From IMG/VR virus record IMGVR_UViG_3300047319_001547, positions 1-64,000 of that record: a DNA stretch of 64,000 nt. One strand, 5' to 3'. Positions within the stretch are counted from its first letter, which is position 1; each line of letters begins with the position of its first letter. The stretch is from a virus. The notes beneath the pieces were generated by a model. That model did no database searches. It worked only from the letters and a program-made list of their open reading frames with translations, and was not told where the DNA came from. Both the position numbers and the translations under genes were made by a program. Below are positions 40,000-48,055 of the stretch, in pieces.

Positions 40000-41022
40000 G
40001 TGGCCGCGACACCGCGCGACGTTCTGGCGTCTGACCACCGCGACTCGCTCGAGATGCTCAAGCAGCTCGGCGCCGTCAGGACGCGGAAGATCCTGGCGCG
40101 CGCGCAGCGCGACCTGGAGCGGCGACTCGACCAGGCGGTGAGGGCACCCGGCGCCCAGTCCTACACGGCGGCGAACCTCAGGACGGCCCTCACGCAAGTC
40201 AGGGAGGCGACGCGCATCGTCCAGAAGGGGATGAGGGGTGTGCTGCTGGACGGGGCCGGCTACGCGGCCGAGCGGTCGGTCGAGAACCTGTCGCGCTACC
40301 TGCACGCGGCGAATCAGCAGTTCAGCGGGGTGTCGCGTCCTCTCGCGCTCGACACCGCCGCGATGGTGGACGAGGCAAGCTCGGGCGCGCGCGCGACGGT
40401 GCTGCGTCGCCTGGCGTCATCCGGCACGCAGGTTCCGGGCGCGGAGCCGGATCCCCACCCCGCGCGCGCCGGCATCATGGAGCGCTACGGGCTGGCGACG
40501 ATCGGACACTTCGAGCAGATACTTCAGCGCGGGCTGATCGCGCGCGCGCCGTGGGAGGACGTAAAGGACGAGATGACGGGTGCGAGCTCCTTCCTCCAGG
40601 GAGCACCCCGCTTCTGGAGCGAGCGGATCGTCAGGACCGAGACGGCCGGCATCTACAACCGCGCCGGCTGGGAGGCGATCCGCACCGCCGACGACGAGCT
40701 GGGCGACATGCTGAAGATCCTGTCGGCGACGTTCGACGATCGGACCGCCAGCGACTCGTATGCGGTCCACGGGCAGATCCGCAAGCCCGAGCAGGCGTTC
40801 GAGTCGTGGTACGGGCTGTACCAACATCCGCCCAACCGACCCAACGACCGCGAGGTGGTGGTGCCGCACAGGATGTCGTGGCCGATCCCTCCCTACCTGA
40901 AGTGGATGACCGCCGAGCAGATCGCCGCGCGGTGGCGCCACGAGGGACGCAAGGGGAAGGTGCCGCCCCGCCCGATGATGACGACCGTCCCGCTGGACCA
41001 GATCGGCAGGGGGAAGAAGTGA
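40000..41022 (+). CDS. Mu F/SPP1 gp7-like minor head protein
   Basis: 340 residues, GTG start 4 bp after the portal stop. Helical N-terminal two thirds, then the diagnostic RIVRTETAGIYNRAGWEAI and ILSATFDDRTASDSYAVHGQI, with HPPNRPNDREVVVPHRMSW at the end. Proteins of this family sit inside the head near the portal and assist morphogenesis or DNA ejection. Confidence 0.8.
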   Translation: MAATPRDVLASDHRDSLEMLKQLGAVRTRKILARAQRDLERRLDQAVRAPGAQSYTAANLRTALTQVREATRIVQKGMRGVLLDGAGYAAERSVENLSRYLHAANQQFSGVSRPLALDTAAMVDEASSGARATVLRRLASSGTQVPGAEPDPHPARAGIMERYGLATIGHFEQILQRGLIARAPWEDVKDEMTGASSFLQGAPRFWSERIVRTETAGIYNRAGWEAIRTADDELGDMLKILSATFDDRTASDSYAVHGQIRKPEQAFESWYGLYQHPPNRPNDREVVVPHRMSWPIPPYLKWMTAEQIAARWRHEGRKGKVPPRPMMTTVPLDQIGRGKK

Positions 41023-41026
41023 GGGT

Positions 41027-41042
41027 TGGAACTCGAGTTCCA
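41027..41042. repeat. 16-bp palindrome, copy 12
   Basis: TGGAACTCGAGTTCCA, symmetric over 18 bp with its T and A flanks, intergenic, 4 bp after the Mu F-like stop and 33 bp upstream of the -10 at 41076. Confidence 0.95.
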
Positions 41043-41075
41043 ACTTGATTCTTTGCGGGCCCCGCCCACCGCCGC

Positions 41076-41088
41076 TAGGGTTTTGCTC
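41076..41088 (+). promoter_or_regulatory. Candidate leaderless promoter (-10 TAGGGT)
   Basis: TAGGGT at 41076-41081, 7 nt, ATG 41089, no Shine-Dalgarno; -35 unclear. Confidence 0.45.
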
Positions 41089-41352
41089 ATGGCAACGTTC
41101 ATCCTCATGAACACGGTGCGGCTGAAGGGGGCGAGCGGACCGATCGTTCTGACTGCCGGACGCACGATCGACGACGCGAAGACCCCCACCGCCCCCATCA
41201 CGGCGGCCGGCGGAGTTCTCGCCGCGACGGCCGACACGTCGGTCGCTGCAGCCGCGGTTCTCGCCGTCAAGATGAAGAAGGGCGGCCGCGACTACTGGGA
41301 GATGAACGACGTCATGCTGGCGGCGGGGCTGAAGCAGCTCGGCCTGACCTGA
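41089..41352 (+). CDS. Small protein with part of the shared N-terminal module
   Basis: 87 residues from a leaderless ATG. MATFILMNTVRLKGASGPIVLTAGRTIDD echoes the start of the fibre proteins at 10883 and 12316 (MATFVLANDI ... AGKLISD). The C-terminus KKGGRDYWEMNDVMLAAGLKQLGLT is different. Possibly a stand-alone version of a virion-docking module. Confidence 0.5.
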   Translation: MATFILMNTVRLKGASGPIVLTAGRTIDDAKTPTAPITAAGGVLAATADTSVAAAAVLAVKMKKGGRDYWEMNDVMLAAGLKQLGLT

Positions 41353-41362
41353 GAGGCTCCCC

Positions 41363-41665
41363 GTGAGCACTCCGTTCAAGAACATGAAGGGCGGCAGCGC
41401 CCCGGCGGGATTCGAAGGCGGCGCCAAGCAGGCACCGCGACCCCGCCACAACGCCGCCGAGACGGCGAAGCACGCGCAGGACGAGGGCGAGACCCTGGTC
41501 GAGGCGGCCGCCGAGGAGATGGTGCCGGACTACGAGGTGTCGAGTGCGACGCCGCACGAGGCCGGGCAGTCTCACGGCGAGGGTCACGCTCAGCGTCCGA
41601 CGTACGAGCGATCAAACCCGTGGCCGGACGCGAAGCCGGTCGCGCACAAGCCCTTCAAGGTCTGA
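41363..41665 (+). CDS. Polar head-block protein
   Basis: 100 residues, GTG start. Low-complexity, acidic and Gly/Ala/His-rich, probably disordered, ending KPVAHKPFKV. The next gene's protein contains the similar MKHKPFKLGG, hinting at a common binding peptide. Confidence 0.5.
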   Translation: MSTPFKNMKGGSAPAGFEGGAKQAPRPRHNAAETAKHAQDEGETLVEAAAEEMVPDYEVSSATPHEAGQSHGEGHAQRPTYERSNPWPDAKPVAHKPFKV

Positions 41666-41730
41666 GGCTCTGCTTCTTTGCCGGGCCGCGCGCGGCGCGC
41701 TACGGATTTCTGGAGAGCAAGGAGACGACC

Positions 41731-42099
41731 ATGGGTGACGGCAAGAGCAATCCCTTCGGCAGCGGCAAGAGCGGAGCCGACGGCAACAAGTCGGGCGGAA
41801 GCTCGGCCGGCATGTCGGGTCACCGCGGTCCCGAGCGCTCGCAGAAGATGGGCGAGAGCACCACCGGGCAGTTCGACGGCGACCGTCCCCCGACGGGCGA
41901 CAAGTACCTGAAGGTCGACCCCCCGACGGACCGCAAGGGTCTGGTGGGGCAGAAGGCGGACGACAAGGGCGGGATGAAGCACAAGCCCTTCAAGCTCGGT
42001 GGAAAAGGTCCGTCGATGGGCGGCGAGAACTCCGACTCTGATCTCGAAGGCGGAGTCGGCGATCTCCGCGACGAGCCGACGCCCGACGAAGGGTTCTGA
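41731..42099 (+). CDS. Gly/Ser/Lys-rich polar head-block protein
   Basis: 122 residues, ATG after AAGGAG. Rich in Gly, Ser, Asp and Lys and probably disordered; shares the HKPFK peptide with its neighbour. The context between portal and capsid suggests a decoration, internal or assembly protein. Confidence 0.5.
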   Translation: MGDGKSNPFGSGKSGADGNKSGGSSAGMSGHRGPERSQKMGESTTGQFDGDRPPTGDKYLKVDPPTDRKGLVGQKADDKGGMKHKPFKLGGKGPSMGGENSDSDLEGGVGDLRDEPTPDEGF

Positions 42100-42104
42100 C
42101 CGCC

Positions 42105-42530
42105 GTGCCGGGGCTGACGCTCGAAGCGAACCTGACGGAGACGCCCCCGAGCAGCTCCGACAGTCCCTTTCCGTCCGCCACGACGACGATCCCGTTCGGC
42201 CTCAGCACGGCGCCGCAGCCCAAGCAGGTTCAGGCATCGACGGGGCGGACGCTCCGCACCCTCAACTCGCCGTCTGCGTTCGTCACGCTCGACAACATCG
42301 GCACGGGACTCGACGTCACGCAGGCGTCGACGTTCTACATGCGGGTCCGCAGCGGCGGCTTTCAGGTGCGGCTCACGTACGCGAATCCGCTGGGCGGATC
42401 GATCATCGCCATCACGCCGCTGGCGGGCGTGATGCTGATCGAGCCCGACGCCGGCGGTGGGTTCTTCATCACGAAGGTCGAACTTCAGGGATCCGGCCAG
42501 TACGAGCTGTATGCGTCCGGGTCGCTGTGA
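42105..42530 (+). CDS. Probable virion protein
   Basis: 141 residues, GTG start. Disordered Ser/Pro-rich first 40 residues then a compact beta domain (FVTLDNIGTGLDV ... FYMRVRSGGFQVRLTY ... GGGFFITKVELQGSGQYELYASG). Suggests a small jelly-roll decoration protein. Confidence 0.5.
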   Translation: MPGLTLEANLTETPPSSSDSPFPSATTTIPFGLSTAPQPKQVQASTGRTLRTLNSPSAFVTLDNIGTGLDVTQASTFYMRVRSGGFQVRLTYANPLGGSIIAITPLAGVMLIEPDAGGGFFITKVELQGSGQYELYASGSL

Positions 42531-42542
42531 CGTCGCAGTAAA

Positions 42543-42571
42543 TTGGCACCGCGCGGGCGCGACCCTAGCAT
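42543..42571 (+). promoter_or_regulatory. Promoter of the 254-residue structural gene
   Basis: TTGGCA (-35, 5 of 6 matches to consensus), exact 17-bp spacer, TAGCAT (-10). Unlike the leaderless promoters it leaves a short leader with an AAGGAG site before ATG 42600. With its own terminator this forms a single-gene transcription unit. Confidence 0.65.
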
Positions 42572-42599
42572 CCGCTGAAGACACTCCAAGGAGATACCG

Positions 42600-43364
42600 A
42601 TGGCCCTGAATCCGCTCCCGACCGCAAACACGCTCAAGCAGCGACTCGACGCCGCTGACCTGAACACGCTCGCGGACGCGATGCGGGTTCTGGGATTCGG
42701 CACGGTTCTGCGTCAGATGGTCGGCGTCCTCAGGCGTCAGAACCCGTTCGCGCAGCCCGCGAGCCCGTACGATCTCGCGACCCTCAAGGTCATCCAGCTT
42801 CCGGACGACGCGAAGGCGATGAGCATCGACCCCGGTGCGGCCGCACCCGCGTACGTTCGCACCCAGGACGCTTCGGCGTCGACCGGAGCAGCGGGCGTCT
42901 ACACCTACAAGACGCCGGCCGGAACGACTGCGACGACCGGCACGGTCGGCATCACGCCCGCCGGCAACATCGCGTTCCTCGCGACCGACGCCCCGAACGA
43001 CGTCGACCTCGAGTACAACGTCTTCGTCGGCGACATGGTGGAGCTCACCCTCAACGCGGTCGCCGGCACTGGCGTCTGCGCGCTTCCGGCCAGCGTGGTC
43101 GGGGCAGGCCCCGGCAAGGGCGCGGGACCCGGCGTGCTGTTCATGTCGGAAGCTGAGATTCTGGTCGGCACGGCGGTCGGCAAGAAGATCGTTCTCGTTC
43201 CCGCGGCGGGCGCACCCGCGGCAGGAAACGCACGGCTCGACGTCGCGAAGCTCAACGTCCAGTTCGCAGTGGCGGACGGCGCGACAAGCGTGCGGGTGAA
43301 GCTGATGACCTGCAGCAAGATCGACGTGAACGCGCTGCTCGAGGCTGCGTCGCCCGTCCTCTGA
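42600..43364 (+). CDS. Probable major decoration or structural protein
   Basis: 254 residues, ATG 7 nt after AAGGAG. Helical first 60 residues, then a beta-rich, Ala/Val/Gly/Thr-rich body. Strong promoter, strong ribosome site and dedicated terminator imply high expression, as for head decoration or other abundant virion proteins. No sequence family recognised. Confidence 0.55.
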   Translation: MALNPLPTANTLKQRLDAADLNTLADAMRVLGFGTVLRQMVGVLRRQNPFAQPASPYDLATLKVIQLPDDAKAMSIDPGAAAPAYVRTQDASASTGAAGVYTYKTPAGTTATTGTVGITPAGNIAFLATDAPNDVDLEYNVFVGDMVELTLNAVAGTGVCALPASVVGAGPGKGAGPGVLFMSEAEILVGTAVGKKIVLVPAAGAPAAGNARLDVAKLNVQFAVADGATSVRVKLMTCSKIDVNALLEAASPVL

Positions 43365-43383
43365 TTCTGTCGACTCTGACCCC

Positions 43384-43417
43384 GCGGCGCCTCGCAGAAA
43401 TGCCAGGCGCCGCTTTT
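43384..43417 (+). terminator. Rho-independent terminator
   Basis: Nine-bp stem GCGGCGCCT/AGGCGCCGC with a 12-nt loop followed by TTTT, 20 bp after the stop of the gene at 42600. Confidence 0.8.
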
Positions 43418-43466
43418 CATTTGGGGTGCCTCCGTGAGACATTCGCGGTTCGAGGAGGCCACCAAC

Positions 43467-44354
43467 ATGACGACTGCTGCTGCCGCGACTGAAGGCAAAC
43501 CGGGCGAAGTCCCGGCCGCCGAACCCCCCAAGCCCGCCGCCGAACCCCCCAAGCCGCCCGCAGTGGTGGCCCCGGTGGTGCCGGCCGCCGAACCCCCCAA
43601 ACCCGCCGCGCAGGAAGCGCCCGTGGAGCTCGCCGACGACGCCGAGCCGAAGCCCGGCCAGCGCATCTCGATGACGAGCGAGGCGATGCGCAAGCGCATC
43701 GAGCGCGGCACGAAGGCGAGCCTGAAGGAGGAGTTCGGGACCGACGATCCGAAGGTGCTGAAGGACAAGCTCGCGCGGCTCGACAAATTCGAAGCCGACG
43801 CCGAGGCGTCCCGTCAGGCGCAGCTCACCAAGGAGCAGAAGCTCGAAGAGAAGGCGACGGCCGCCGAGCAGCGCGCCACCGCGGCCGAGCAGCGCGCCCT
43901 CGAGGTCGAAGAGCAGCACGAGGTCAGCCAGGCCGACACGGCGCTGCGCGACAGCCTGAAGGACACCATCAAGCCGAAGTACTGGCGCCACGTGCGCGAG
44001 GACCTGGCGACCTGGCTGTCGGAGAATCACGACCCCGAGAAGCTCGACGCCATGAACGACTCGGATCGCGAGAAGATCGTGACCGACTGGGCGGCTGCGT
44101 ACGCGAAGGAGAACCCCGAGTTCGCCGTCACGGCCGCGATTCCCGTGCCAGAACCGAAGCCCGCGGTGGCTGCGAAGGTGCCGCTGACGAACGGCGTGAC
44201 GAACCCCCAGGGGCGCGGCGCGAATGCCAAGCCGACGCCCGTCGCGATCGCCACCGGGAAGTTCGCCGGCAAGACGGCGGCTCCCGGGCATCCGAACTCG
44301 ATGAGTCCTGCCGAATTCGCCGAGTGGAAGCGCGCCACCGGCAACAACTTCTGA
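43467..44354 (+). CDS. Scaffolding protein
   Basis: 295 residues from ATG 43467, which follows GAGGAGG. Pro-rich N-terminus with AAEPPKP repeats, a long charged coiled coil (LDKFEADAEASRQAQLTKEQ ... AAEQRATAAEQRALEVEEQ), and a C-terminal segment ending MSPAEFAEWKRATGNNF that resembles capsid-binding tails of scaffolds. Position directly before the major capsid gene supports the assignment. Confidence 0.75.
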   Translation: MTTAAAATEGKPGEVPAAEPPKPAAEPPKPPAVVAPVVPAAEPPKPAAQEAPVELADDAEPKPGQRISMTSEAMRKRIERGTKASLKEEFGTDDPKVLKDKLARLDKFEADAEASRQAQLTKEQKLEEKATAAEQRATAAEQRALEVEEQHEVSQADTALRDSLKDTIKPKYWRHVREDLATWLSENHDPEKLDAMNDSDREKIVTDWAAAYAKENPEFAVTAAIPVPEPKPAVAAKVPLTNGVTNPQGRGANAKPTPVAIATGKFAGKTAAPGHPNSMSPAEFAEWKRATGNNF

Positions 44355-44377
44355 CGGCCACACCTCGCCGTCAGCAG

Positions 44378-44412
44378 GGGCGCACCGGAGAGATCTGGTG
44401 CGCCCTTTTTAT
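44378..44412 (+). terminator. Rho-independent terminator
   Basis: Stem GGGCGCACC/GGTGCGCCC (9 bp), loop of 10 nt, then TTTTTATTTT. Confidence 0.85.
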
Positions 44413-44623
44413 TTTCGTCGATCAGGATCTTTGCGCGCCCTCTGACGCTCTCTGATTCTGGGCGGGACGAGACACCCACAAGGCCAGTGAGCCGAAAGCC
44501 CAGCACCTCGAACACGCGCACGCCGGCGGTCAACAGGCGGATCCTTCGGGGGGTCGGGCAGCAAGCACCAGCAGGCAGGCGTCTCCAAGCGAAGTTTTCG
44601 ACGAAACCCCGGAGGATCGACCG
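44413..44623 (+). promoter_or_regulatory. Long leader region of the capsid gene
   Basis: A 211-bp gap between a terminator and the major capsid gene, with no open frame that looks real. Since transcription should restart here, a promoter is expected; TTGCGC-17-GATTCT near 44432 is the best match but weak. GGAGG precedes the ATG. Confidence 0.4.
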
Positions 44624-46015
44624 ATGTCCGTTCTGCTGCTCGTGCCGCCCGCGATTCAGGAGCTGAATCAGCAAGGAGCGATCGAACGCGCCTTCCACGA
44701 CGCGCTGTTCCCCAACCTGGCGTTCCGCGCCGAAGCGATGGCCGAAGAGTGGCCCGCCAACACCGGCCAAGAGATCTTCCAGAGCCGCCCCGGGCTGATC
44801 CCCCCGAAGACGACCCCGCTCGTCCCCGGACAGGATCCGGTCCCGAGCGTCGTCCCCTACGAGCAGTGGAAGGCCGTGCTGGCCCAGTTCGGCGACGCAG
44901 TCGACACCCACATGCCGACCGCCATCACGAGCAACGCGAACTTGTTCCTCAGGAACATCCAGCAGCTCGGACTCGGCGCCGGCCAGTCGATCAACCGCGT
45001 GGCCCGCAATCAGCTTTTCCAGAGCTATCTCTCGGGCAACACCCTGACGAACGCCGCCGTGTCGGCTGCCGCGACCGCGATCCACGTCGCGAGCGTGAAC
45101 GGCTTCACGGACGTGATCGTCCCTGGTGTGAACGTCGCCCCGAAGCCCGTCAGCCCCTCGACGCCGCTTGCTGCCGTCATCGGCATCTCGCCGACGTTCG
45201 AGACGGTTCAGATCGTCGGCTTCGTGCTCGACAACCCGGCCGACCCGGTCGGTCCCGGCACGCTGCTTCTCGCCGCCGGTCTTGTGAACGGCTACGCGAC
45301 CCGCAGCTCGGTCAAGAGCGTCAACGCCCCCCGCATCGTCCGCTCGGGCGGCGGCGCGACGGTCGACGCCATCGGGCCGTCCGACACGCTCCTGCTCCAG
45401 GACTGCATCAACGCGGTCGCGCTCCTGCGGCGCGCCAACATCCTGCCGCACGAGGATGGCTACTACCACGCGCACATCAGCCCGCTCGCGAACGCTCAGG
45501 TGTTCGCCGACCCGGTCTTCCAGCGCCTCAACACCGCGCTGCCCGAGGGGGTCATGTACTCCCAGGGATTCATCGGCCACATCTCGGGCGTGATGTTCTT
45601 CATGAACACCGAGGCGCCGGACCCCACCAACACCGGGACGCGCGTCCTCACGGGCACCAACGCGTTCTACAGCCCCGACATCGGGGCCGAGACGACCAAC
45701 GACAGCGGCGTCGACATCGGGCGCGTGATCGTGACCGGCAAGGGAGCTCTCTACGAGCGCTACCTCGACGAGTCGCAGTACGTGACGGAGGCCGGCACTG
45801 TCGGAAAGATCGGCGAGTTCGACGTCGTGAACAACGGCATCACGATCCTGACGGAGCGCATCCGCCTCGTCATCCGCGCGCCGCTTGACCGCCTGCAGCA
45901 AGTCGTGAGCTCCGCCTGGAGCATCTCGACGTCGTTCCCGGTTCCGTCCGACATCACGGCGACGACCGGGCCGGAGCGCTTCAAGCGCAGCATCGTTCTC
46001 GAGCACGCGCTCTGA
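44624..46015 (+). CDS. Major capsid protein
   Basis: 463 residues, ATG 9 nt after GGAGG. The order scaffold, terminator, long leader, capsid, terminator is typical. Sequence: helical N-arm (AIERAFHDALFPNLAFRAEAM), central ANLFLRNIQQLGLGAGQSINRVARNQLF helix, an A-domain-like stretch DTLLLQDCINAVALLRRANILP ... YYHAHISPLANAQVF, and a beta-rich end YLDESQYVTEAG ... ERIRLVIRAPLDRL. Consistent with an HK97-fold capsid protein of myoviruses; fold inferred. Confidence 0.75.
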   Translation: MSVLLLVPPAIQELNQQGAIERAFHDALFPNLAFRAEAMAEEWPANTGQEIFQSRPGLIPPKTTPLVPGQDPVPSVVPYEQWKAVLAQFGDAVDTHMPTAITSNANLFLRNIQQLGLGAGQSINRVARNQLFQSYLSGNTLTNAAVSAAATAIHVASVNGFTDVIVPGVNVAPKPVSPSTPLAAVIGISPTFETVQIVGFVLDNPADPVGPGTLLLAAGLVNGYATRSSVKSVNAPRIVRSGGGATVDAIGPSDTLLLQDCINAVALLRRANILPHEDGYYHAHISPLANAQVFADPVFQRLNTALPEGVMYSQGFIGHISGVMFFMNTEAPDPTNTGTRVLTGTNAFYSPDIGAETTNDSGVDIGRVIVTGKGALYERYLDESQYVTEAGTVGKIGEFDVVNNGITILTERIRLVIRAPLDRLQQVVSSAWSISTSFPVPSDITATTGPERFKRSIVLEHAL

Positions 46016-46046
46016 GATACCCGCGCCTGACGGCGCGAATCAGGAG

Positions 46047-46078
46047 GGCCCGCCCGGCGAAAGCTCGGCGGGCCTTTC
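46047..46078 (+). terminator. Rho-independent terminator after the capsid gene
   Basis: Stem GGCCCGCC/GGCGGGCC around CGGCGAAAGCTC, then TTTCGTCATTT. It sits between convergent transcription units. Confidence 0.8.
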
Positions 46079-46084
46079 GTCATT

Positions 46085-46306
46085 TCAGCCGAGATGAACG
46101 CGAAGCGTGAAGAGCTCTTGCTCGAGTTCTGCGATTCGTTCATCGCGGGCGATGAGGGTGGCCAGCAGTTTCGGAACGATTCTCGGCGCCGCAAAGTGCC
46201 AGTCGACCGCCGCCGCATGGGACAACCCCAAGTTCTGGAGTTCCGAGGCGTTCAGTGGACCGAATTCGCGCGCATCCAGCGCCATCGATTGAGATCGTCT
46301 GGGCAC
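46085..46306 (-). CDS. Small helical protein of the minus-strand pair
   Basis: 73 residues from GTG 46306, or 66 from the ATG at 46285. The C-terminal half IVPKLLATLIARDERIAELEQELFTLRVHLG is a heptad-patterned helix. It follows a lipoprotein gene on the same strand with a 19-bp gap, so the two likely form an operon opposed to the capsid genes. Confidence 0.5.
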   Translation of the reverse strand: MPRRSQSMALDAREFGPLNASELQNLGLSHAAAVDWHFAAPRIVPKLLATLIARDERIAELEQELFTLRVHLG

Positions 46307-46325
46307 GTCTGCTGGATGCCGCCGT

Positions 46326-46493
46326 CTAGTCGGCGGAGTCGGCGCCCGCGTCGCAGTCGCGCACCATCGCGGTGCTGCCCGGCAGCTCGACGATCACGCA
46401 TTTGATCTCGATCTTCGGCTCCGGCACGTCGACCTTCTCGACTCGGAGCGTGCAGGCGGAGAGGAGGATCATGAGCGCAGCGATTGACCGCAT
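46326..46493 (-). CDS. Tiny putative lipoprotein on the minus strand
   Basis: 55 residues from ATG 46493, with AGAGGA 8 nt upstream on that strand. The signal peptide MRSIAALMILLSAC has a good lipobox LSAC (Cys14); the mature part is 42 residues with two further cysteines and an acidic C-terminus. Strong lipobox plus ribosome site support a real gene. A moron-type surface lipoprotein or Rz1-like spanin subunit are possibilities, not established. Confidence 0.6.
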   Translation of the reverse strand: MRSIAALMILLSACTLRVEKVDVPEPKIEIKCVIVELPGSTAMVRDCDAGADSAD

Positions 46494-46568
46494 GCGTCCA
46501 ATCCTCTCATTGCAGCTTTGGCGGGGCTCGTGACCCGTGAGACGCTCGGCTCACGAGGAGGCACGAAG

Positions 46569-47114
46569 ATGAGAAACGCGACTAAGGCAGGAGGGCCGCA
46601 GATGCCCGGGGGGGCGTCTGGCGCGCCGCAGGTGGCGGCAGCCGGGATGCAGCAGGCGGGGGTCGGGATGGTGAAGCCGCAGGCGTCTGCCGGTCACGGG
46701 CCGCCTCCGCGCGAGCCAGTGAGGTACCGGGTGATGAACGGCGGGACGATCGTCTGGCACGGCTGCCGGACGCCCCTGAGGGCCGGCAAAGAGATCTCCG
46801 ACGCTCAGTACGACATCACGCTGCTGAAGCGCCAGGGGATCCGGCTCGCCCGCATCGACCAGGACGGCGAAGAGGAGTACGTGGAGCGCGGGGGCGAGAT
46901 CACGCGCGACACCCACGGGGTGAGGCGCTCCGAGGTGCTGGTGCCGGGATCTCCCGAGGCGATCTCCCAGGGGAATCAGTGGGAGAAAGAGCGCAAGTCC
47001 GCGGAGGCTTGGGAGGCCGAGAAGAAGAAGGCGAAGGCGGAGGGACGCGAGCCCGATCAGAAGCTCTCCGCCCCGACGCTGTCGGATCCGAAACCCCAGT
47101 TCGCGAAGGCTTGA
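46569..47114 (+). CDS. Head-block protein with weak shared module
   Basis: 181 residues; ATG 46569 follows GAGGAGG. Gly/Ala/Gln-rich disordered N-terminus, then YRVMNGGTIVWHGCRTPLRAGKEISDAQYDITLLKRQGIRL, which parallels the AGKxIxD..xDI.LL..G pattern of the fibre proteins at 10883 and 12316. Charged helical C-terminus. Possibly a connector or fibre-docking protein. Confidence 0.5.
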   Translation: MRNATKAGGPQMPGGASGAPQVAAAGMQQAGVGMVKPQASAGHGPPPREPVRYRVMNGGTIVWHGCRTPLRAGKEISDAQYDITLLKRQGIRLARIDQDGEEEYVERGGEITRDTHGVRRSEVLVPGSPEAISQGNQWEKERKSAEAWEAEKKKAKAEGREPDQKLSAPTLSDPKPQFAKA

Positions 47115-47119
47115 CCTAG

Positions 47120-47518
47120 ATGCCTGGACCGTCCGGCGAAGAGCGCGTGAAGATCAGGATGCACCTGGGGTACCTCAACGTGCAGATGGCCTTCACGTTC
47201 GTCTTGGGGGTGCCGGCCGCGGTCCAGACGCAGTTCACCGTCGAAGGCGCGATGGACCGACTGCTGCTCGACGCCGAGCCGGAGATGCGCCGCCACCTGA
47301 GGATCCTCGACAAGATCCAGGACCAGATGGTGGACGACCTCGAGCTGCTGGCGGTAGAGGGGATCGACGAGATCAAGATCCGCAAGGACGAGCAGGCGGC
47401 CCTCTGGGATCAGTACGAGCAGTGGCGCCGGGGACTTGCGAACCTGTTCGGAATCGCGCCCAATCCGTTCGACCAGCGGCTGAAGTCGAAGGGCGTCAAC
47501 GTCGCGCGGACACACTGA
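47120..47518 (+). CDS. Conserved-looking head-tail connector region protein
   Basis: 132 residues, ATG start. RMHLGYLNVQMAFTFVLGVPAAVQTQFTVEGAMDRL followed by long helices (EMRRHLRILDKIQDQMVDDLELLAVEGIDEIKIR) and NPFDQRLKSKG. The helical layout and position between capsid and sheath match small connector proteins in myoviruses. Confidence 0.55.
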   Translation: MPGPSGEERVKIRMHLGYLNVQMAFTFVLGVPAAVQTQFTVEGAMDRLLLDAEPEMRRHLRILDKIQDQMVDDLELLAVEGIDEIKIRKDEQAALWDQYEQWRRGLANLFGIAPNPFDQRLKSKGVNVARTH

Positions 47519-47521
47519 TGC

Positions 47522-47537
47522 TGGAACTCGAGTTCCA
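47522..47537. repeat. 16-bp palindrome, copy 13
   Basis: TGGAACTCGAGTTCCA, intergenic, 3 bp after the connector gene stop. Confidence 0.95.
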
Positions 47538-47555
47538 GGCCCCCTCGAAAGGCGA

Positions 47556-47568
47556 TAAGGTGACCGAC
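47556..47568 (+). promoter_or_regulatory. Candidate leaderless promoter downstream of the palindrome
   Basis: TAAGGT at 47556-47561, 7 nt, ATG 47569; palindrome 18 bp upstream. Confidence 0.5.
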
Positions 47569-47835
47569 ATGATGACCGGCGTGAAAATGCTGTTTCTGGG
47601 TTCTCTAGCGGCGCTCTGCGCCGGATGCCTCAACACGCCCGCCAAGGTGGTGGAGACGACCGTCCTGACGGCCGAGATGACGACCTGCATCCTGGAGCAC
47701 GTCACGGACCAGCTCCCCGCCATCCTGGTCGAGTGCAACATCCCGAAGGCGCTCGCCGACGAGGTGAAGGTGCTCGACACGGCGAACAAGAAGATGGCGG
47801 CCAAGAAGGCTGCCGCCTGCGCGGGCGCGAAGTAA
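47569..47835 (+). CDS. Putative lipoprotein
   Basis: 88 residues from ATG 47569, placed 7 nt after the -10. Signal peptide with clear lipobox LCAGC (Cys20). The mature part is helical with three cysteines (TTCILEHV, VECNIPKAL, AAACAG). In a gene cluster with two tiny membrane proteins, a lysis cassette role (spanin lipoprotein) is conceivable but unproven. Confidence 0.6.
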   Translation: MMTGVKMLFLGSLAALCAGCLNTPAKVVETTVLTAEMTTCILEHVTDQLPAILVECNIPKALADEVKVLDTANKKMAAKKAAACAGAK

Positions 47836-47845
47836 CGTCTGGGGC

Positions 47846-47962
47846 GTGTGGTCGATCTCTGAACTCACCGCCGCGAAGCTGAAGTACTTCGCCGCCGGGC
47901 TGACGCTGGCGGGCGCCATCTGGTGCTTCGCGCACGCGTGGTCGGTCGGGTGGGCGCAGTGA
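47846..47962 (+). CDS. Tiny membrane protein
   Basis: 38 residues from GTG. One hydrophobic helix LKYFAAGLTLAGAIWCFAHAW. The stop overlaps the next GTG. Holin-like size, but no direct evidence. Confidence 0.45.
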   Translation: MWSISELTAAKLKYFAAGLTLAGAIWCFAHAWSVGWAQ

Positions 47963-48054
47963 TCCCGGTCGTGCGATTCGTCATCGGCGCGGTGCTGCTT
48001 GCCGGCGCCCTTCTGTTCGTCGTCCGGGCGAACTTTCAGAACCGGAGGCGCTGA
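47959..48054 (+). CDS. Tiny membrane protein
   Basis: 31 residues from GTG in a 4-bp overlap: one hydrophobic helix (FVIGAVLLAGALLFVV) followed by a basic tail. Supported by overlap and profile. Confidence 0.4.
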   Translation: MIPVVRFVIGAVLLAGALLFVVRANFQNRRR

Positions 48055-48055
48055 G

